In this document: positions 8,802 to 17,353 of the stretch, piece after piece
Layout of the letters: each line of letters starts with the position of its first letter
How positions within the stretch are numbered: position 1 is the stretch's first letter
Assembly (NCBI RefSeq): GCF_000730285.1
Contig: NZ_CP007174.1
Span: forward strand, 682,001-746,000
Direction: 5' to 3'
DNA from: Candidatus Nitrososphaera evergladensis SR1
Lineage (GTDB): Archaea; Thermoproteota; Nitrososphaeria; Nitrososphaerales; Nitrososphaeraceae
DNA length: 64,000 nt
The notes under the pieces: generated by a model
What the model saw: only the letters and a program-made list of their open reading frames with translations
Databases searched by the model: none
What the model was told of the DNA's origin: nothing
Program-made: the position numbers and the translations under genes

Positions 8802-9118
8802 CTAGGTGAGAAGCGGCCTTGCCTTGTACGTCATCAGTATGTCCCTGACAAGCTCGGGCGCGGCAGGGGCGTGCATGTCTATTGCCTTTGACAGGCATTC
8901 TGCATCTTTCCTGGTAGGAACCACTATTTCGCCCAAATAGCCTCCCCTTTCTTGTACTTGATTGCGGCAGAGCTGCTGCCGCATAACGCATTGGCTGTTT
9001 CGACTATTTTTTCGATCCAGACTGTTATGGTAGACGGGGCAAGACCCCGTACAAGGCTGTCCTTGTAGTCTCTTATTACTGCCTGCTCTGAATCGTCGTC
9101 GTCGTGGCCGCCGTGCAC
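8802..9118 (-). pseudogene. Small protein gene interrupted by a one-base frameshift in a G run
   Basis: Two overlapping minus-strand frames complement each other. The first starts with GTG at 9118 (MHGGHDDDDSEQAV), 25 bases after a box A (TTTTATACG, about 9139-9147), and reads into KYKKGE before failing at a stop near 8924. The second continues with GGYLGEIVVPTRKDAECL to a stop at 8802. A five-G instead of four-G run after AAGAAA (around 8940) would join them into one protein of about 105 residues. Either the gene is broken, the base is a sequencing error, or it shifts frame in translation. The protein is acidic at its start and otherwise unrecognised. It lies just downstream of mqnD on the same strand. 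Confidence 0.6.
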
Positions 9119-9151
9119 AAGGCAGCTGCGCGCCTGTCGTATAAAAGATCT

Positions 9152-9994
9152 CTAGATGACATCCACCCTGACGTCAGATTCTAAAATCCGCCGTTCGCAG
9201 GCCATTGAAAACATCTTTTCAATCGCCTTTCTTCCTTCTGGACCCATGTCGCGGGTTATCTCGTTCACGTACATGAGCACAAATTTCTTTATGGTCTCCT
9301 TTGGCTGGCCACGGGAATACTGCATTGCGTAATCTACAGAAGCGTCGATGTTGTCAAGGCCGTACTCTATTGATTTTACAAAAAGGTCGCTAAACTCCTT
9401 CAACTGGCCGCGGTCCATAGTCCTTGCACTTGCCACGTTTATGCCAAGTGGTACAGGAAGGCCGCCCGTCTGCGAGTCCCACCACTGGCCCAGCTCCATT
9501 ATCCCCGCAAATTTTGTCTTGTCGTAGGTTATCTGCGCCTCGTGTATGACAAGCCCAGCGTCCACTTCTCCTGTCAGGACTGCCTGCGGTATTGCCTCAA
9601 ACGACATCTCTTTTTCTCTGAACTTGCCTATGGCAAGTTTCAGCAAAAGGTTGGCAGAAGTCATCCTGCCAGGTATTGCTATCGTGGCGTCTTTTAGGCC
9701 GTCAAGGGTCATGCCCTTGTCCTTTCTTGCAATCACCACCGGGCCGTATTTCAGCCCAAAGCTGCCGCCCCCGCGCAATATTACATAGTCCTTCAGGTAG
9801 GCGTAGGCGTGCGCCGACACCGCAGTCGCGTCCAGCTCGTGCGCAAGCGCCCTTTTGTTCAAAGTCTCGATGTCCTGGATGACGTGCTTTATCGCAAACC
9901 TGCTGGACCCTACTGCGCCACATGCAAAGCCATAGAACATGAACGCGTCGTCGGCGTCAGGAGTGTGGCCAAGCGTTATCTCCATCTCTCTCAT
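9152..9994 (-). CDS. mqnD: 1,4-dihydroxy-6-naphthoate synthase (futalosine pathway)
   Basis: 280 residues of the MqnA/MqnD periplasmic-binding-protein fold. Family markers are the start EITLGHTPDADDAFMFYG, VSAHAYAYLKDY, LRGGGSFGLKYGPVVIARK and the VIHEAQITYD segment carrying the substrate-binding acid/His. MqnD converts cyclic dehypoxanthinyl futalosine to 1,4-dihydroxy-6-naphthoate in menaquinone synthesis. The ATG at 9994 (MREMEITLG) lies about 22 bases after a TTTAATA box and fits a leaderless start. A longer frame to 10180 exists but would overlap the aEF-2 promoter and gene, so I reject it. It shares the pathway with mqnE at the left edge; it is divergent from aEF-2. Confidence 0.9.
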   Translation of the reverse strand: MREMEITLGHTPDADDAFMFYGFACGAVGSSRFAIKHVIQDIETLNKRALAHELDATAVSAHAYAYLKDYVILRGGGSFGLKYGPVVIARKDKGMTLDGLKDATIAIPGRMTSANLLLKLAIGKFREKEMSFEAIPQAVLTGEVDAGLVIHEAQITYDKTKFAGIMELGQWWDSQTGGLPVPLGINVASARTMDRGQLKEFSDLFVKSIEYGLDNIDASVDYAMQYSRGQPKETIKKFVLMYVNEITRDMGPEGRKAIEKMFSMACERRILESDVRVDVI

Positions 9995-10087
9995 GCAGGC
10001 GCCTTGCGCCACTATTAAATCAATATCTCCATGAGAAATATAGGCAACATTTATAGTCCCCAAACAAAATTTTTGAAAATTGAGTGT

Positions 10088-12289
10088 ATGCCAAAGTTCA
10101 AGTCTACTCAGGAAATCCTGAGAATCATCGGTAATAAGGATCAGATACGCAATTTCGGTGTCATTGCACACGTCGACCACGGCAAGACGACCATGTCAGA
10201 CAGCCTCCTTGCCGCGTCCGGCATCATCGCGCCGTCGGTGGCGGGCCAGGCCCTTGCTCTTGACTCTATGAAGCTGGAGCAGAACAGGCAGATGACCATC
10301 AGGGGCGCAAACGTGACGCTTCTCTACGAAAACGAGGGCAAGGATTACGTCATCAACATGATAGACACGCCCGGCCACATCGACTTTACAGGCAGGGTCA
10401 CAAGGGCGCTGCGCGCAATCGACGGCGTGGTAGTCGTCTCTGACTCTGTCGAGGGCATCATGACCCAGACAGAGACTGTCACGAGGCAGGCACTTGAAGA
10501 GCGCGTCAGGCCAGTCCTTTACATCAACAAGATAGACCGCCTCGTAAAGGAGCTGAGGCTGGACGGGCCGGCCATGCAAAAGTGGCTTTCAAACATCATC
10601 GCAGATTTCAACAGGCTTGTTGACCTCTACGCAGAGCCGGAGTACAAGGAAAAGTGGAAGGTATCGATACAGGGCAACAGCGTCGCCTTTGGCTCTGCCA
10701 AGGACCGCTGGGGCTTTAACTTCAAGATGGCGCAAAAGCTGGGCGTCGGGTTCAAGGATGTCTACGAGGCATACACTGCTGAAGGCACTGAAAAGATAAA
10801 GGCGCTGGCAGAGAAATCGCCGTTGCACGATGCAGTTCTTGGCATGGTAGTCGAGCACCACCCGCCGCCCCACGTGGCGCAGAAATACCGTATCCCGAAA
10901 ATCTGGCCGGGCGACCTCAACTCTGAGATCGGCCAGGCGCTCTTGAACTGCGACGAAAAAGGTCCGGCGATGATGATGGTCACGACCATCAACGTCGACC
11001 CGCAGGCAGGCAGGGTGGCAACAGGGCGTCTGTATTCAGGCACGATAAAGGACGGCGACGAGATCTACCTGATAGACGCCAAGAGGCCCGGCAAGGTGCA
11101 GTCCGTGAACATCTACATGGGCAACACCCGCGAAGTTGTGAGCGTGCTTCCTGCAGGCAACATACCGGCGCTGCTTGGCCTTGACTATGCAGTTTCCGGC
11201 GAGTCGATATCGACCGTCAAGACCGCGACGGCGTTTGAATCAATCAAGTACGTATCAGAGCCTGTCGTCACCATCGCGGTGGAACCAAAGCACCCCAAGG
11301 ACCTGCCCAAGCTGGTGGAAGGCCTGCGCAGGATTACCGTGGAGGACCCGAACCTGATAGTCAAGATAAACGAGGAGTCCGGCGAGACCCTGATGGCAGG
11401 CATGGGTGTCCTGCACCTTGAAATCGCGACATCGCTCCTGCAGGAAATGGGCCTTGACATCGTCACCACGCAGCCCTTGATCAACTACCGCGAGACGATC
11501 CGCGCAAAGGCCGGCCCCATAATGAGCAAGTCTCCAAACAAGCACAACAAGATATTCATGCGCGTCGAGCCCTTGCCAGAGGACATTGTCGACATGATAA
11601 GGACTGGCAAGCTGAAGGAAGACATGGACAAGAAGGAGATGGCCAAGATCCTGAGAGAAAAGGGGTGGGGCACCGACGAGTCAAGGAGCGTCGTAGCAAT
11701 CGATTCGTCCGGCAACATGATGGTGGACGAGACCAAGGGTGTCCAGTTCATACAGGAATCGATGGACTCTATCCGCTCTGGCTTTGACGACGTGATAAAG
11801 AACGGCCCGATAGCAAAGGAGCAGGTAAGGGGCGTGAAATTCGTCCTGCACCACTTTGTCCCGCACGAGGACCCTGCGCACAGGGGCCTTGCGCAGCTGA
11901 TGCCGGCCACGAGGAGGGCGATGCTTGGCTCCATGCTGATTGCAGACCCCGTGCTTTTGGAGCCGATACTTGGCATCGAGATCAAGTGCCCGCAGGAGCA
12001 GATAGGCGTCGTCGCAAGCGTGCTGTCAGGCAAGCGCGGCAAGCTCCTCAACGTCGAGCAGAAGGGCATCATCGCCATCATACAGGGCGAGGTGCCGGCG
12101 TCAGAGACTTTTGACCTGTCAGAGGTCATGAGGGGCGGGACCGCAGGCAAGGCGATGTGGACGACGTTCTTCAAGACGTGGGCGCCAGTTCCAAACTCGA
12201 TCTTTAGGAATCTGGTTGCAGAGACGCGCAAGAGGAAGGGCCTCAACCCAGAGCCACCGGGACCTGACGAATTCATAGACAAAGAGTAA
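10088..12289 (+). CDS. fusA: Translation elongation factor aEF-2
   Basis: 733 residues, the usual length for archaeal EF-2. The GTPase domain has AHVDHGKTT at 27-35, the DTPGH motif and NKIDR. Domain IV keeps the His of the diphthamide loop (EDPAHRGLAQLMPATRR). The C-terminus has RKRKGL followed by an acidic end, as in other archaeal EF-2. It drives GTP-dependent translocation on the ribosome, and its modified His is the expected diphthamide site. The ATG at 10088 (MPKFKS) follows a TTTATAG box at about 10049 with a short leader. An upstream in-frame start at 10031 lies before that leader and is less likely. Confidence 0.97.
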   Translation: MPKFKSTQEILRIIGNKDQIRNFGVIAHVDHGKTTMSDSLLAASGIIAPSVAGQALALDSMKLEQNRQMTIRGANVTLLYENEGKDYVINMIDTPGHIDFTGRVTRALRAIDGVVVVSDSVEGIMTQTETVTRQALEERVRPVLYINKIDRLVKELRLDGPAMQKWLSNIIADFNRLVDLYAEPEYKEKWKVSIQGNSVAFGSAKDRWGFNFKMAQKLGVGFKDVYEAYTAEGTEKIKALAEKSPLHDAVLGMVVEHHPPPHVAQKYRIPKIWPGDLNSEIGQALLNCDEKGPAMMMVTTINVDPQAGRVATGRLYSGTIKDGDEIYLIDAKRPGKVQSVNIYMGNTREVVSVLPAGNIPALLGLDYAVSGESISTVKTATAFESIKYVSEPVVTIAVEPKHPKDLPKLVEGLRRITVEDPNLIVKINEESGETLMAGMGVLHLEIATSLLQEMGLDIVTTQPLINYRETIRAKAGPIMSKSPNKHNKIFMRVEPLPEDIVDMIRTGKLKEDMDKKEMAKILREKGWGTDESRSVVAIDSSGNMMVDETKGVQFIQESMDSIRSGFDDVIKNGPIAKEQVRGVKFVLHHFVPHEDPAHRGLAQLMPATRRAMLGSMLIADPVLLEPILGIEIKCPQEQIGVVASVLSGKRGKLLNVEQKGIIAIIQGEVPASETFDLSEVMRGGTAGKAMWTTFFKTWAPVPNSIFRNLVAETRKRKGLNPEPPGPDEFIDKE

Positions 12290-12321
12290 AAATACAATCC
12301 CCCTCCCGCCCGCACGACTTT

Positions 12322-12370
12322 GTACGCATAACGTAGGTAATGACGGAAAGGGTTGAGCCGCTTTTTAGGC
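12322..12370 (+). repeat. Dispersed repeat, copy 1 (both modules)
   Basis: Just after the aEF-2 gene: module B-like GTACGCATAACGTAGGTAA at 12322-12340, followed by module A-like TTGAGCCGCTTTTTAGGC at 12353-12370. Related modules recur at 13171-13231, 13876-13935, 14689-14701 and 15219-15280, and nowhere else that I noticed in the window. Confidence 0.5.
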
Positions 12371-12429
12371 TCAGAATGGGACGCAGTTTGTACACAGAAT
12401 CGAGGGGATGGCGGTGAGCAGGATCATTT

Positions 12430-13131
12430 TCAAGAACGCAAAGAGAGAATTGCCTCCACTATTAAAAAGGATCCAATGATGCCAAGCACAACCAATAGTA
12501 TCTTTGCCCCTCTGCGTGCTCTTTGTTCCTGAGGCTTGGCTTTACTACGTCTGAACACAAAGTAGCCCACCGCAATCAAGCCTGCCCCTATGGCTCCGAC
12601 AATTATGGCAGAGTACTGTATCCCTCTTTGAATCTCCAGCAAGCTCTTGCATTCTAGCAGGTTTTGTGTCGATGCAACAGTGTTATTGGTAATCAAGACT
12701 ATCAAATTGCCTTGCACAGGTAATGCAAGAGGAGACATGGTGTTGACGATAGTTTGAATGATTGCATGATCGCCCGTAAAATTCGATGGCACGGTTACGG
12801 ACAGAGGGATGGTTGCGCTTGCAGTCATGTTGGCAGCCGGAGTTACAATAACTGGAAAACTCCCTTTCTCTACACGCGCCCAGTCAGAATTAGTTCCATT
12901 GAATGTAACGCTGTCAATGACCAATTTGCCAGGGAGCATAGAGCACACTCTCATCTCTTGCGTTTGGGCCTCTCCAAGTTTTATGCGGTAGACAGGGATA
13001 TCCGCCCTTATTGAAAGTGGCCCCATCGAGTGTGAATATGCATCTTTTAAGATTGTAGAAAAGGTTGCTAATGCAAAGAGAGCTGCGACAACGACAGCAA
13101 AGTGGGCTGCTCTCATTATTACAAAGTGCAA
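12430..13131 (-). CDS. Secreted/membrane protein with N-terminal signal and two C-terminal helices, unknown
   Basis: 233 residues from the start at 13131, or 228 from the in-frame ATG at 13116 (MRAAHF). The first hydrophobic stretch (VVVAALFALATF) looks like a signal peptide or anchor. A central extracellular part of about 120 residues has several NxT/S sites (NGT, NMT, NFT, NNT) and a beta-rich look. The C-terminus has two hydrophobic helices separated by a basic loop (RRSKAKPQEQRARRG), so that loop lies inside. I recognise no family. Codon third positions are less G/C-biased than in the core genes to the left, which fits accessory or transferred DNA. Confidence 0.65.
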   Translation of the reverse strand: MHFVIMRAAHFAVVVAALFALATFSTILKDAYSHSMGPLSIRADIPVYRIKLGEAQTQEMRVCSMLPGKLVIDSVTFNGTNSDWARVEKGSFPVIVTPAANMTASATIPLSVTVPSNFTGDHAIIQTIVNTMSPLALPVQGNLIVLITNNTVASTQNLLECKSLLEIQRGIQYSAIIVGAIGAGLIAVGYFVFRRSKAKPQEQRARRGAKILLVVLGIIGSFLIVEAILSLRS

Positions 13132-13170
13132 ATGTTGGCATATACGCTTTCAGGAGTTCAATTCTTTATA

Positions 13171-13231
13171 CTCCTTGTCGATTATAAAGACAAGCCCTCT
13201 TTTCACGCTCAGGGTTGTGCCGCTTTTTAGG
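13171..13231 (+). repeat. Dispersed repeat, copy 2 (extended module A)
   Basis: The unit begins CTCCTTGTCGATTATAAAG (13171-13189) and ends TTGTGCCGCTTTTTAGG (13215-13231). It matches copy 4 at 15219-15280 in both its beginning and its end, with a variable centre. GTCGTACGTTATGG at 13247-13260 resembles module B. Confidence 0.5.
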
Positions 13232-13421
13232 TATCACTAGATGGTGTCGTACGTTATGGTTAGTTGGAGATAGCCTAAAACCAAATGAACTACTGCTGAC
13301 AAAAAGTTGGATAAACCAGAAAACAATCTGAATGGAGCCTAGAGGAGAGAGTGCTTTGCTGGCGCCTTCCGAGAATCGGACATGTCAGAATCGATATTAA
13401 CTAGGAGGAGCAAACGAAGGC

Positions 13422-13796
13422 GTGCATAGCGGAACACCTGAGGAAGTCCTCAAGTCGATAGTGGACGGAATTAACACGGGAAATCTCGACGCTCTAGTGC
13501 CTCTTTATGAGCCGAATGCTGCATTCGCGGCTCAGCCCGGGAACCTTGCTCACGGCCTAGCAGGTGTCCGTGAAGCGCTTACCGGCTTCATTGCGATGAA
13601 GGGCAAACTCGATCTCAAAGTGACAAGAGTCCTTGAGGCGAATGGTCTGGCTCTCGTAATTGGGGTATGGTCATTCACTGGAACCGGACCAGATGGCAAG
13701 CCGGTGAAATTGGCGTCAAAATCTGCCGATGTTCTGAGACGTCAGGCCGACGGCTCGTGGCGCTTCGTGATCGACAACCCTTGGGGAACGGACTGA
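13422..13796 (+). CDS. SnoaL/NTF2-like protein (DUF4440 type)
   Basis: 124 residues with the cone-shaped SnoaL/NTF2-like fold pattern: an N-terminal helix (EEVLKSIVDGINTGNLDALVPLYEPNA, read in parts), a G-x-x-x-VREALTGF helix and a C-terminal strand pair ending GSWRFVIDNPWG, typical of YybH/DUF4440 proteins. Members include isomerases, cyclases and binding proteins; the function here is unknown. The GTG start at 13422 is supported by a strong Shine-Dalgarno AGGAGG at about 13403-13408, unusual beside the leaderless genes around it. The sequence reads like a bacterial protein, so recent transfer is plausible. A dispersed repeat follows the gene. Confidence 0.8.
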   Translation: MHSGTPEEVLKSIVDGINTGNLDALVPLYEPNAAFAAQPGNLAHGLAGVREALTGFIAMKGKLDLKVTRVLEANGLALVIGVWSFTGTGPDGKPVKLASKSADVLRRQADGSWRFVIDNPWGTD

Positions 13797-13875
13797 ATGA
13801 CCGGCAGATTAATCCACTTACACTGGCAGATGAACTAACGAAAGATAATTCCCTCCCCCTCTTTTGAGCGTAAAC

Positions 13876-13935
13876 TTGTGCCGCTTTTTCAGACATGTAC
13901 AAAGGCGTTAGTACGTATAACGGAAGTAAGGACGG
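13876..13935 (+). repeat. Dispersed repeat, copy 3 (modules A and B)
   Basis: Module A TTGTGCCGCTTTTTCAG at 13876-13892 and module B GTACGTATAACGGAAGTAAG running to GGACGG at 13911-13935. It lies downstream of the SnoaL-like gene. The last part of module B (GAAGTAAGGACGG) is repeated exactly at 14689-14701. Confidence 0.5.
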
Positions 13936-13999
13936 CCTATCGAGCAAACGTGACACATTTGGTATAAGGTTAAATCTTCTAACGATCATTTCATCTTAA

Positions 14000-14113
14000 A
14001 TGATGATGAATGTCGGCGCCACCGGCATCTCCGGTTATGCTCCTTGGGCTACTTGGTTGGATATTCTACTCCTTGTCGGTGGCACTGTAGCGGCGACTGC
14101 TGTCGTTGTTTGA
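14000..14113 (+). CDS. Possible 37-residue hydrophobic peptide gene
   Basis: Starting at the first of three ATG codons, the frame encodes a 37-residue peptide: MMMNVGATGISGY, two Trp, then DILLLVGGTVAATAVVV. It would be a single membrane helix. A second overlapping frame from ATG at 14011 also gives a short hydrophobic peptide (MSAPPASPVMLLGLLGWIF). The two cannot be told apart by eye, so one or neither may be real. The region between the SnoaL-like gene and 14257 otherwise holds only repeat copy 3. Confidence 0.25.
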   Translation: MMMNVGATGISGYAPWATWLDILLLVGGTVAATAVVV

Positions 14114-14256
14114 TACGCTTCTCATAGAAAGCGAAAAACAACTAATTCGCGCCTATGAGTCTCTGCAACCAATTTGCGTCGTCGCAATAACGGCAGTGTT
14201 GACGGGCTAGAAGCGTTTAGATAAAAGCTCAAAAGAACCCTCCGTACGTTCTAATT

Positions 14257-14679
14257 ATGTCGATGAGGATCCTGGCCATAATTGCGTTGATAGGAGGAAT
14301 TGGCATTCTCTTTTTCTTGATACCAGTTATCATATCAGCTTTCAACTCATCGGACCAGCAAATCCTGGACAGAGTAAACAACATGAGAGAAGTGCAGGTA
14401 TTCCAAGAGAGATTTGGTCCGGCTAGTCCGCGCATAAGCCGTGACGATGGCTGTTGTACCACCGCTGTATACTACGTTGTCAACGGGACTCTTGTCTCCT
14501 ACCCTGTATATGATACCGAGAAGCAGTACCCATCTGTAAGAAGTATGTTGTTAAACATCAATATTTCCCCGTGGGAAACCAAGATGTCTCTGGTATGCTC
14601 AGGTGCAGGATTGCGTCCTACTAACCTAGGTGCAGACATCCAGACAATCAGAACGACGGACTGTTTGGAAAAACCATAA
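14257..14679 (+). CDS. Membrane-anchored small protein with conserved cysteines, unknown
   Basis: 140 residues. The first 30 residues form one hydrophobic anchor (MRILAIIALIGGIGILFFLI). The rest should be outside the cell and contains four cysteines: an adjacent pair in DDGCCTTAVYYV, one in SLVCSGAG and one in TTDCLEKP. They could form disulfides. ATG codons at 14257 and 14263 are both possible starts. I recognise no family. It sits among accessory-looking genes with the dispersed repeats; GAAGTAAGGACGG follows ten bases after its stop. Confidence 0.6.
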   Translation: MSMRILAIIALIGGIGILFFLIPVIISAFNSSDQQILDRVNNMREVQVFQERFGPASPRISRDDGCCTTAVYYVVNGTLVSYPVYDTEKQYPSVRSMLLNINISPWETKMSLVCSGAGLRPTNLGADIQTIRTTDCLEKP

Positions 14680-14688
14680 TCGATTACT

Positions 14689-14701
14689 GAAGTAAGGACG
14701 G
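14689..14701 (+). repeat. Dispersed repeat, partial copy (end of module B)
   Basis: GAAGTAAGGACGG matches the end of module B in copy 3 exactly. The following bases (GATAGAGGC, then GGATAAAAGTTCAAGAA) resemble those at 14205-14233 before the 14257 gene (CTAGAAGCGTTTAGATAAAAG). Confidence 0.4.
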
Positions 14702-14836
14702 GATAGAGGCCTTTGGATAAAAGTTCAAGAATATCGATATGCTCTTCACGACATGGTGACATGGAAGCACACATAACGAAAGTATTGATAGTCTGGACTT
14801 GGGCATCTCCAAGAGTAAGTTGGTGAAAAGAAACTG

Positions 14837-15205
14837 TCAGCGACGGCTGAATCCTGCAAATCGATTGTAAATCTGTGGGCTAAAACTTGCCAGCACTTTC
14901 CGTAATTCGTCGCTAGGGTTCCCGTAAACATCAAACCTGCTTATTCTCGCAACCTTGGAAATCTTTGGAAGTATCGTTTGCGAAGCAACGCCCGTGTTGT
15001 GAGCAAGTGCCGCCTCCGAGTTTGCGTACGTCTCGTGTACAATACACTTTGTTTCATCTCTATTAAGATAAAACTGGTAATCGATTGTATCTGGCTCGTT
15101 GGCTTCCACTACTCTGCTCATTTCCTGCACCAGTTGCTTGTATTCCTCTATTTTTCCTTCTTCTATGGTGAATTCCGCTCTAAAATGAATCCGACTGCTC
15201 TCCAT
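14837..15205 (-). CDS. Antibiotic biosynthesis monooxygenase (ABM) domain protein
   Basis: 122 residues. It is a single dimeric alpha-beta barrel domain of the ABM/quinol monooxygenase type. Visible features are the first strand HFRAEFTIEEGKIEEYKQLV, the middle EPDTIDYQFYLNRDETKC and EAALAHNTG before the second helix. Some relatives oxidise quinols without cofactors (YgiN, ActVA-Orf6); many have no known function. The ATG at 15205 (MESSRIHF) has an AGGAGG Shine-Dalgarno at about 15215-15221. Longer in-frame starts would run through the dispersed repeat and are rejected. The Shine-Dalgarno and the bacterial family suggest transfer, as for the 13422 gene. Confidence 0.8.
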   Translation of the reverse strand: MESSRIHFRAEFTIEEGKIEEYKQLVQEMSRVVEANEPDTIDYQFYLNRDETKCIVHETYANSEAALAHNTGVASQTILPKISKVARISRFDVYGNPSDELRKVLASFSPQIYNRFAGFSRR

Positions 15206-15218
15206 ACCATTATTTTTC

Positions 15219-15280
15219 CTCCTTGTGTCGATAAAAAGACGACCCCCAATTTTTCCATGGATTTGTGCCGCTTTTTTAGG
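15219..15280 (+). repeat. Dispersed repeat, copy 4 (extended module A)
   Basis: It begins CTCCTTGTGTCGATAAAAAG (15219-15238) and ends TTGTGCCGCTTTTTTAGG (15263-15280), matching copy 2 at both ends. It lies directly upstream of the ABM gene and overlaps that gene's Shine-Dalgarno region on the other strand. Confidence 0.5.
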
Positions 15281-15578
15281 CGCGCATGGCCAGTGTCTTC
15301 TGACTTGACGATGACTTAAGCGCATAGGGAAGGTAAAAAGGGTGAAAGTTAATCTTCTTCCCACGCTTGTTTTGTGCGATTTTTTCTGGTTGTCTGAAAG
15401 ACACAACTGAAGTTGTGTAAAGAAATCGAGATTGAAGGCACTGACAGATGGATAACTATCGTCTAGAACGCCACAAGAGACAACCGGACCAAAATATACT
15501 GAGAGAAAATTAATAAAAATAAAGATAAGGTGCAAAATATATCTGCAAGTAAATGCATGTTTCGTAGTAAGCACTGTC

Positions 15579-17159
15579 ATGCCGACAATATCTGAAAGAA
15601 TTTTGCTTTGCGGCCTGCTGCTTCTCTTGGTAATGTTTCTCGTACCAAAGCATTATGCATCTGCTCAATACGGTTGTCCGCCAATATCCGGCGGTTATGA
15701 GCCCAAGGTAATTGCAAGAGGAGAGAACAGCGGCGATGTCTTTGTTTTTTGGAATTACTTTTATGACTGTGGACAGAGGGTGTTGTTCTTCAAAAAGAGT
15801 GCAGATAACGGTAATACGTTTGGCAATTCCATTGTCATAGCCGACTCAAATACAGCAGGTAGCGCACCCGCTGTTTCTACTTCCTCAGATGGCAATAATT
15901 TGTATGTCGCATGGTTCAAGTATACGCAACCATCACCGACACTATTTTTCAAAAAAAGTACGGATAACGGAGCGACCTTTGGAGAAGCCGTTAAAATAGA
16001 CACAAATGGCACCGTACAGAACGGCATCTTTGGCGTACTTGCCTCACCTGCCAATAATAACAATATTGGAATCATTTGGTCAGGAATTTTGGCAAACAAT
16101 GGGACTGATGCGGTTTTCCTCAGCAAGAGCCTAAATGGCGGCGAATCATTTAGCCAGCCTGTTTTGCTTGGTAAGGGTACCGCCGGCTATCTGACCACTC
16201 CTCATATGGTTCAAACAGGCACTCAGGCATATGTCCTGTGGTCATCTGCGGGAGACCTTGGCAGAGCAGATTTTGTTACAAAAATAAACATGGACAAGAG
16301 TGATGGCGGCCCGTTTTCTGTCAGGCCTGCAGTCAGCCTCGGCAACATTGGGGCACGTGCTATAGCTGTCTCGGATGATAATGTCTACGTTGCTGGAACG
16401 ACTAGCAGTAGTGCCGATGACAGTTCAGAAGGCATTGCTAGCGGCGTTTCAATACTGTTGGCAAAAAGCAACGATGGCGGACTTGATTTTGACAAGCCGG
16501 CTGTACTGGCAAACTACAACAGTCCAGATTCCAATCATGTTAATTCCTTGACTCTTGATGCGTCAGAGAATTTTGTGTACCTGACATGGTATAATTTCCA
16601 CAGTCCTCAAATTGGCGCGGAGATCGATGCTAGGGCAAGCGCAGATTACGGCAATACATTTGGAAGCATACAAAAGATAAACAGCGGAACCCGCGTCTCT
16701 GAGCCTATTGTAACAGCTGCCTCCGGAGACAGGTTTTATGTTTCATGGCAGGATGCGGGTTTCAGAAATAACACATCATATCAGAAGCTCTTCTTTGTAC
16801 CGAGTTCTGATGGTGGGGATACATTTGGAAAACCAGTTGATCTGACTGGCAACACAGGGATATCAAACCCTGGACAGGCAATGGCAGCCGATGATGACAA
16901 GAATCACGTCTACATTGCTTGGCTGGATTATGCTTTCAAAGATGGAAACCATATCATGTTCACAAAAAATATTGATGGAGGATATAACTTTGGCAATGCA
17001 ACTGATTTAGATGAAGACTCGCAAACAATAACAGAAGCATCGTCGCCTTCGCCAGAATTTGGCATCCCTTTTGCACTCATGGCAATCATGATGGCGGGAG
17101 CAGTAGGAATCATCCTTGTGGCTACTAGGACTGGATGGTTTGGGTTAAAGAAGAGCTGA
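15579..17159 (+). CDS. Secreted Asp-box (BNR) propeller protein with PEFG-type C-terminal sorting tail
   Basis: 526 residues. An N-terminal signal peptide ends near ASAQ (residue 30). Seven Asp-box-like repeats of the S-x-D/N-x-G-x-x-F type occur near residues 74, 127, 184, 297, 354, 409 and 465, such as KKSADNGNTFG and TKNIDGGYNFG. This predicts a sialidase-like beta-propeller, though the usual Trp is Phe and no sialidase arginine triad is evident. The tail has PEFG at 492-495, a hydrophobic helix and a short basic end (WFGLKKS). That is the thaumarchaeal PEFG-CTERM signal thought to be processed by an archaeosortase. It is probably a cell-surface protein. A TATA-like AAAATATAT at about 15534 lies upstream. 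Confidence 0.85.
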   Translation: MPTISERILLCGLLLLLVMFLVPKHYASAQYGCPPISGGYEPKVIARGENSGDVFVFWNYFYDCGQRVLFFKKSADNGNTFGNSIVIADSNTAGSAPAVSTSSDGNNLYVAWFKYTQPSPTLFFKKSTDNGATFGEAVKIDTNGTVQNGIFGVLASPANNNNIGIIWSGILANNGTDAVFLSKSLNGGESFSQPVLLGKGTAGYLTTPHMVQTGTQAYVLWSSAGDLGRADFVTKINMDKSDGGPFSVRPAVSLGNIGARAIAVSDDNVYVAGTTSSSADDSSEGIASGVSILLAKSNDGGLDFDKPAVLANYNSPDSNHVNSLTLDASENFVYLTWYNFHSPQIGAEIDARASADYGNTFGSIQKINSGTRVSEPIVTAASGDRFYVSWQDAGFRNNTSYQKLFFVPSSDGGDTFGKPVDLTGNTGISNPGQAMAADDDKNHVYIAWLDYAFKDGNHIMFTKNIDGGYNFGNATDLDEDSQTITEASSPSPEFGIPFALMAIMMAGAVGIILVATRTGWFGLKKS

Positions 17160-17353
17160 TGTGTCTATGTGGCACTGCCAAATGACAAAAAAAGCATACT
17201 GCAGAAACTGCAGTTTAAATTTTCTCCTTGAATTGCATTTTTCAAATGCCAATAACCGTCTTTTCTGTGGCAAAATCCTGCAGAGGGCACGTGCAAAACT
17301 GGCACGAGTCTTTACTACTCGCCAGCGTGTATTGTCATATTGTAGACAACGAC

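Noticed and set aside
9995-10180. Upstream extension of mqnD to a start at 10180
   Set aside because: It would overlap the aEF-2 gene and promoter; the ATG at 9994 matches the MqnD N-terminus and the box A.
11485-12315. Long minus-strand frame opposite aEF-2
   Set aside because: Same reason; aEF-2 on the plus strand has full conserved motifs and this frame has none.
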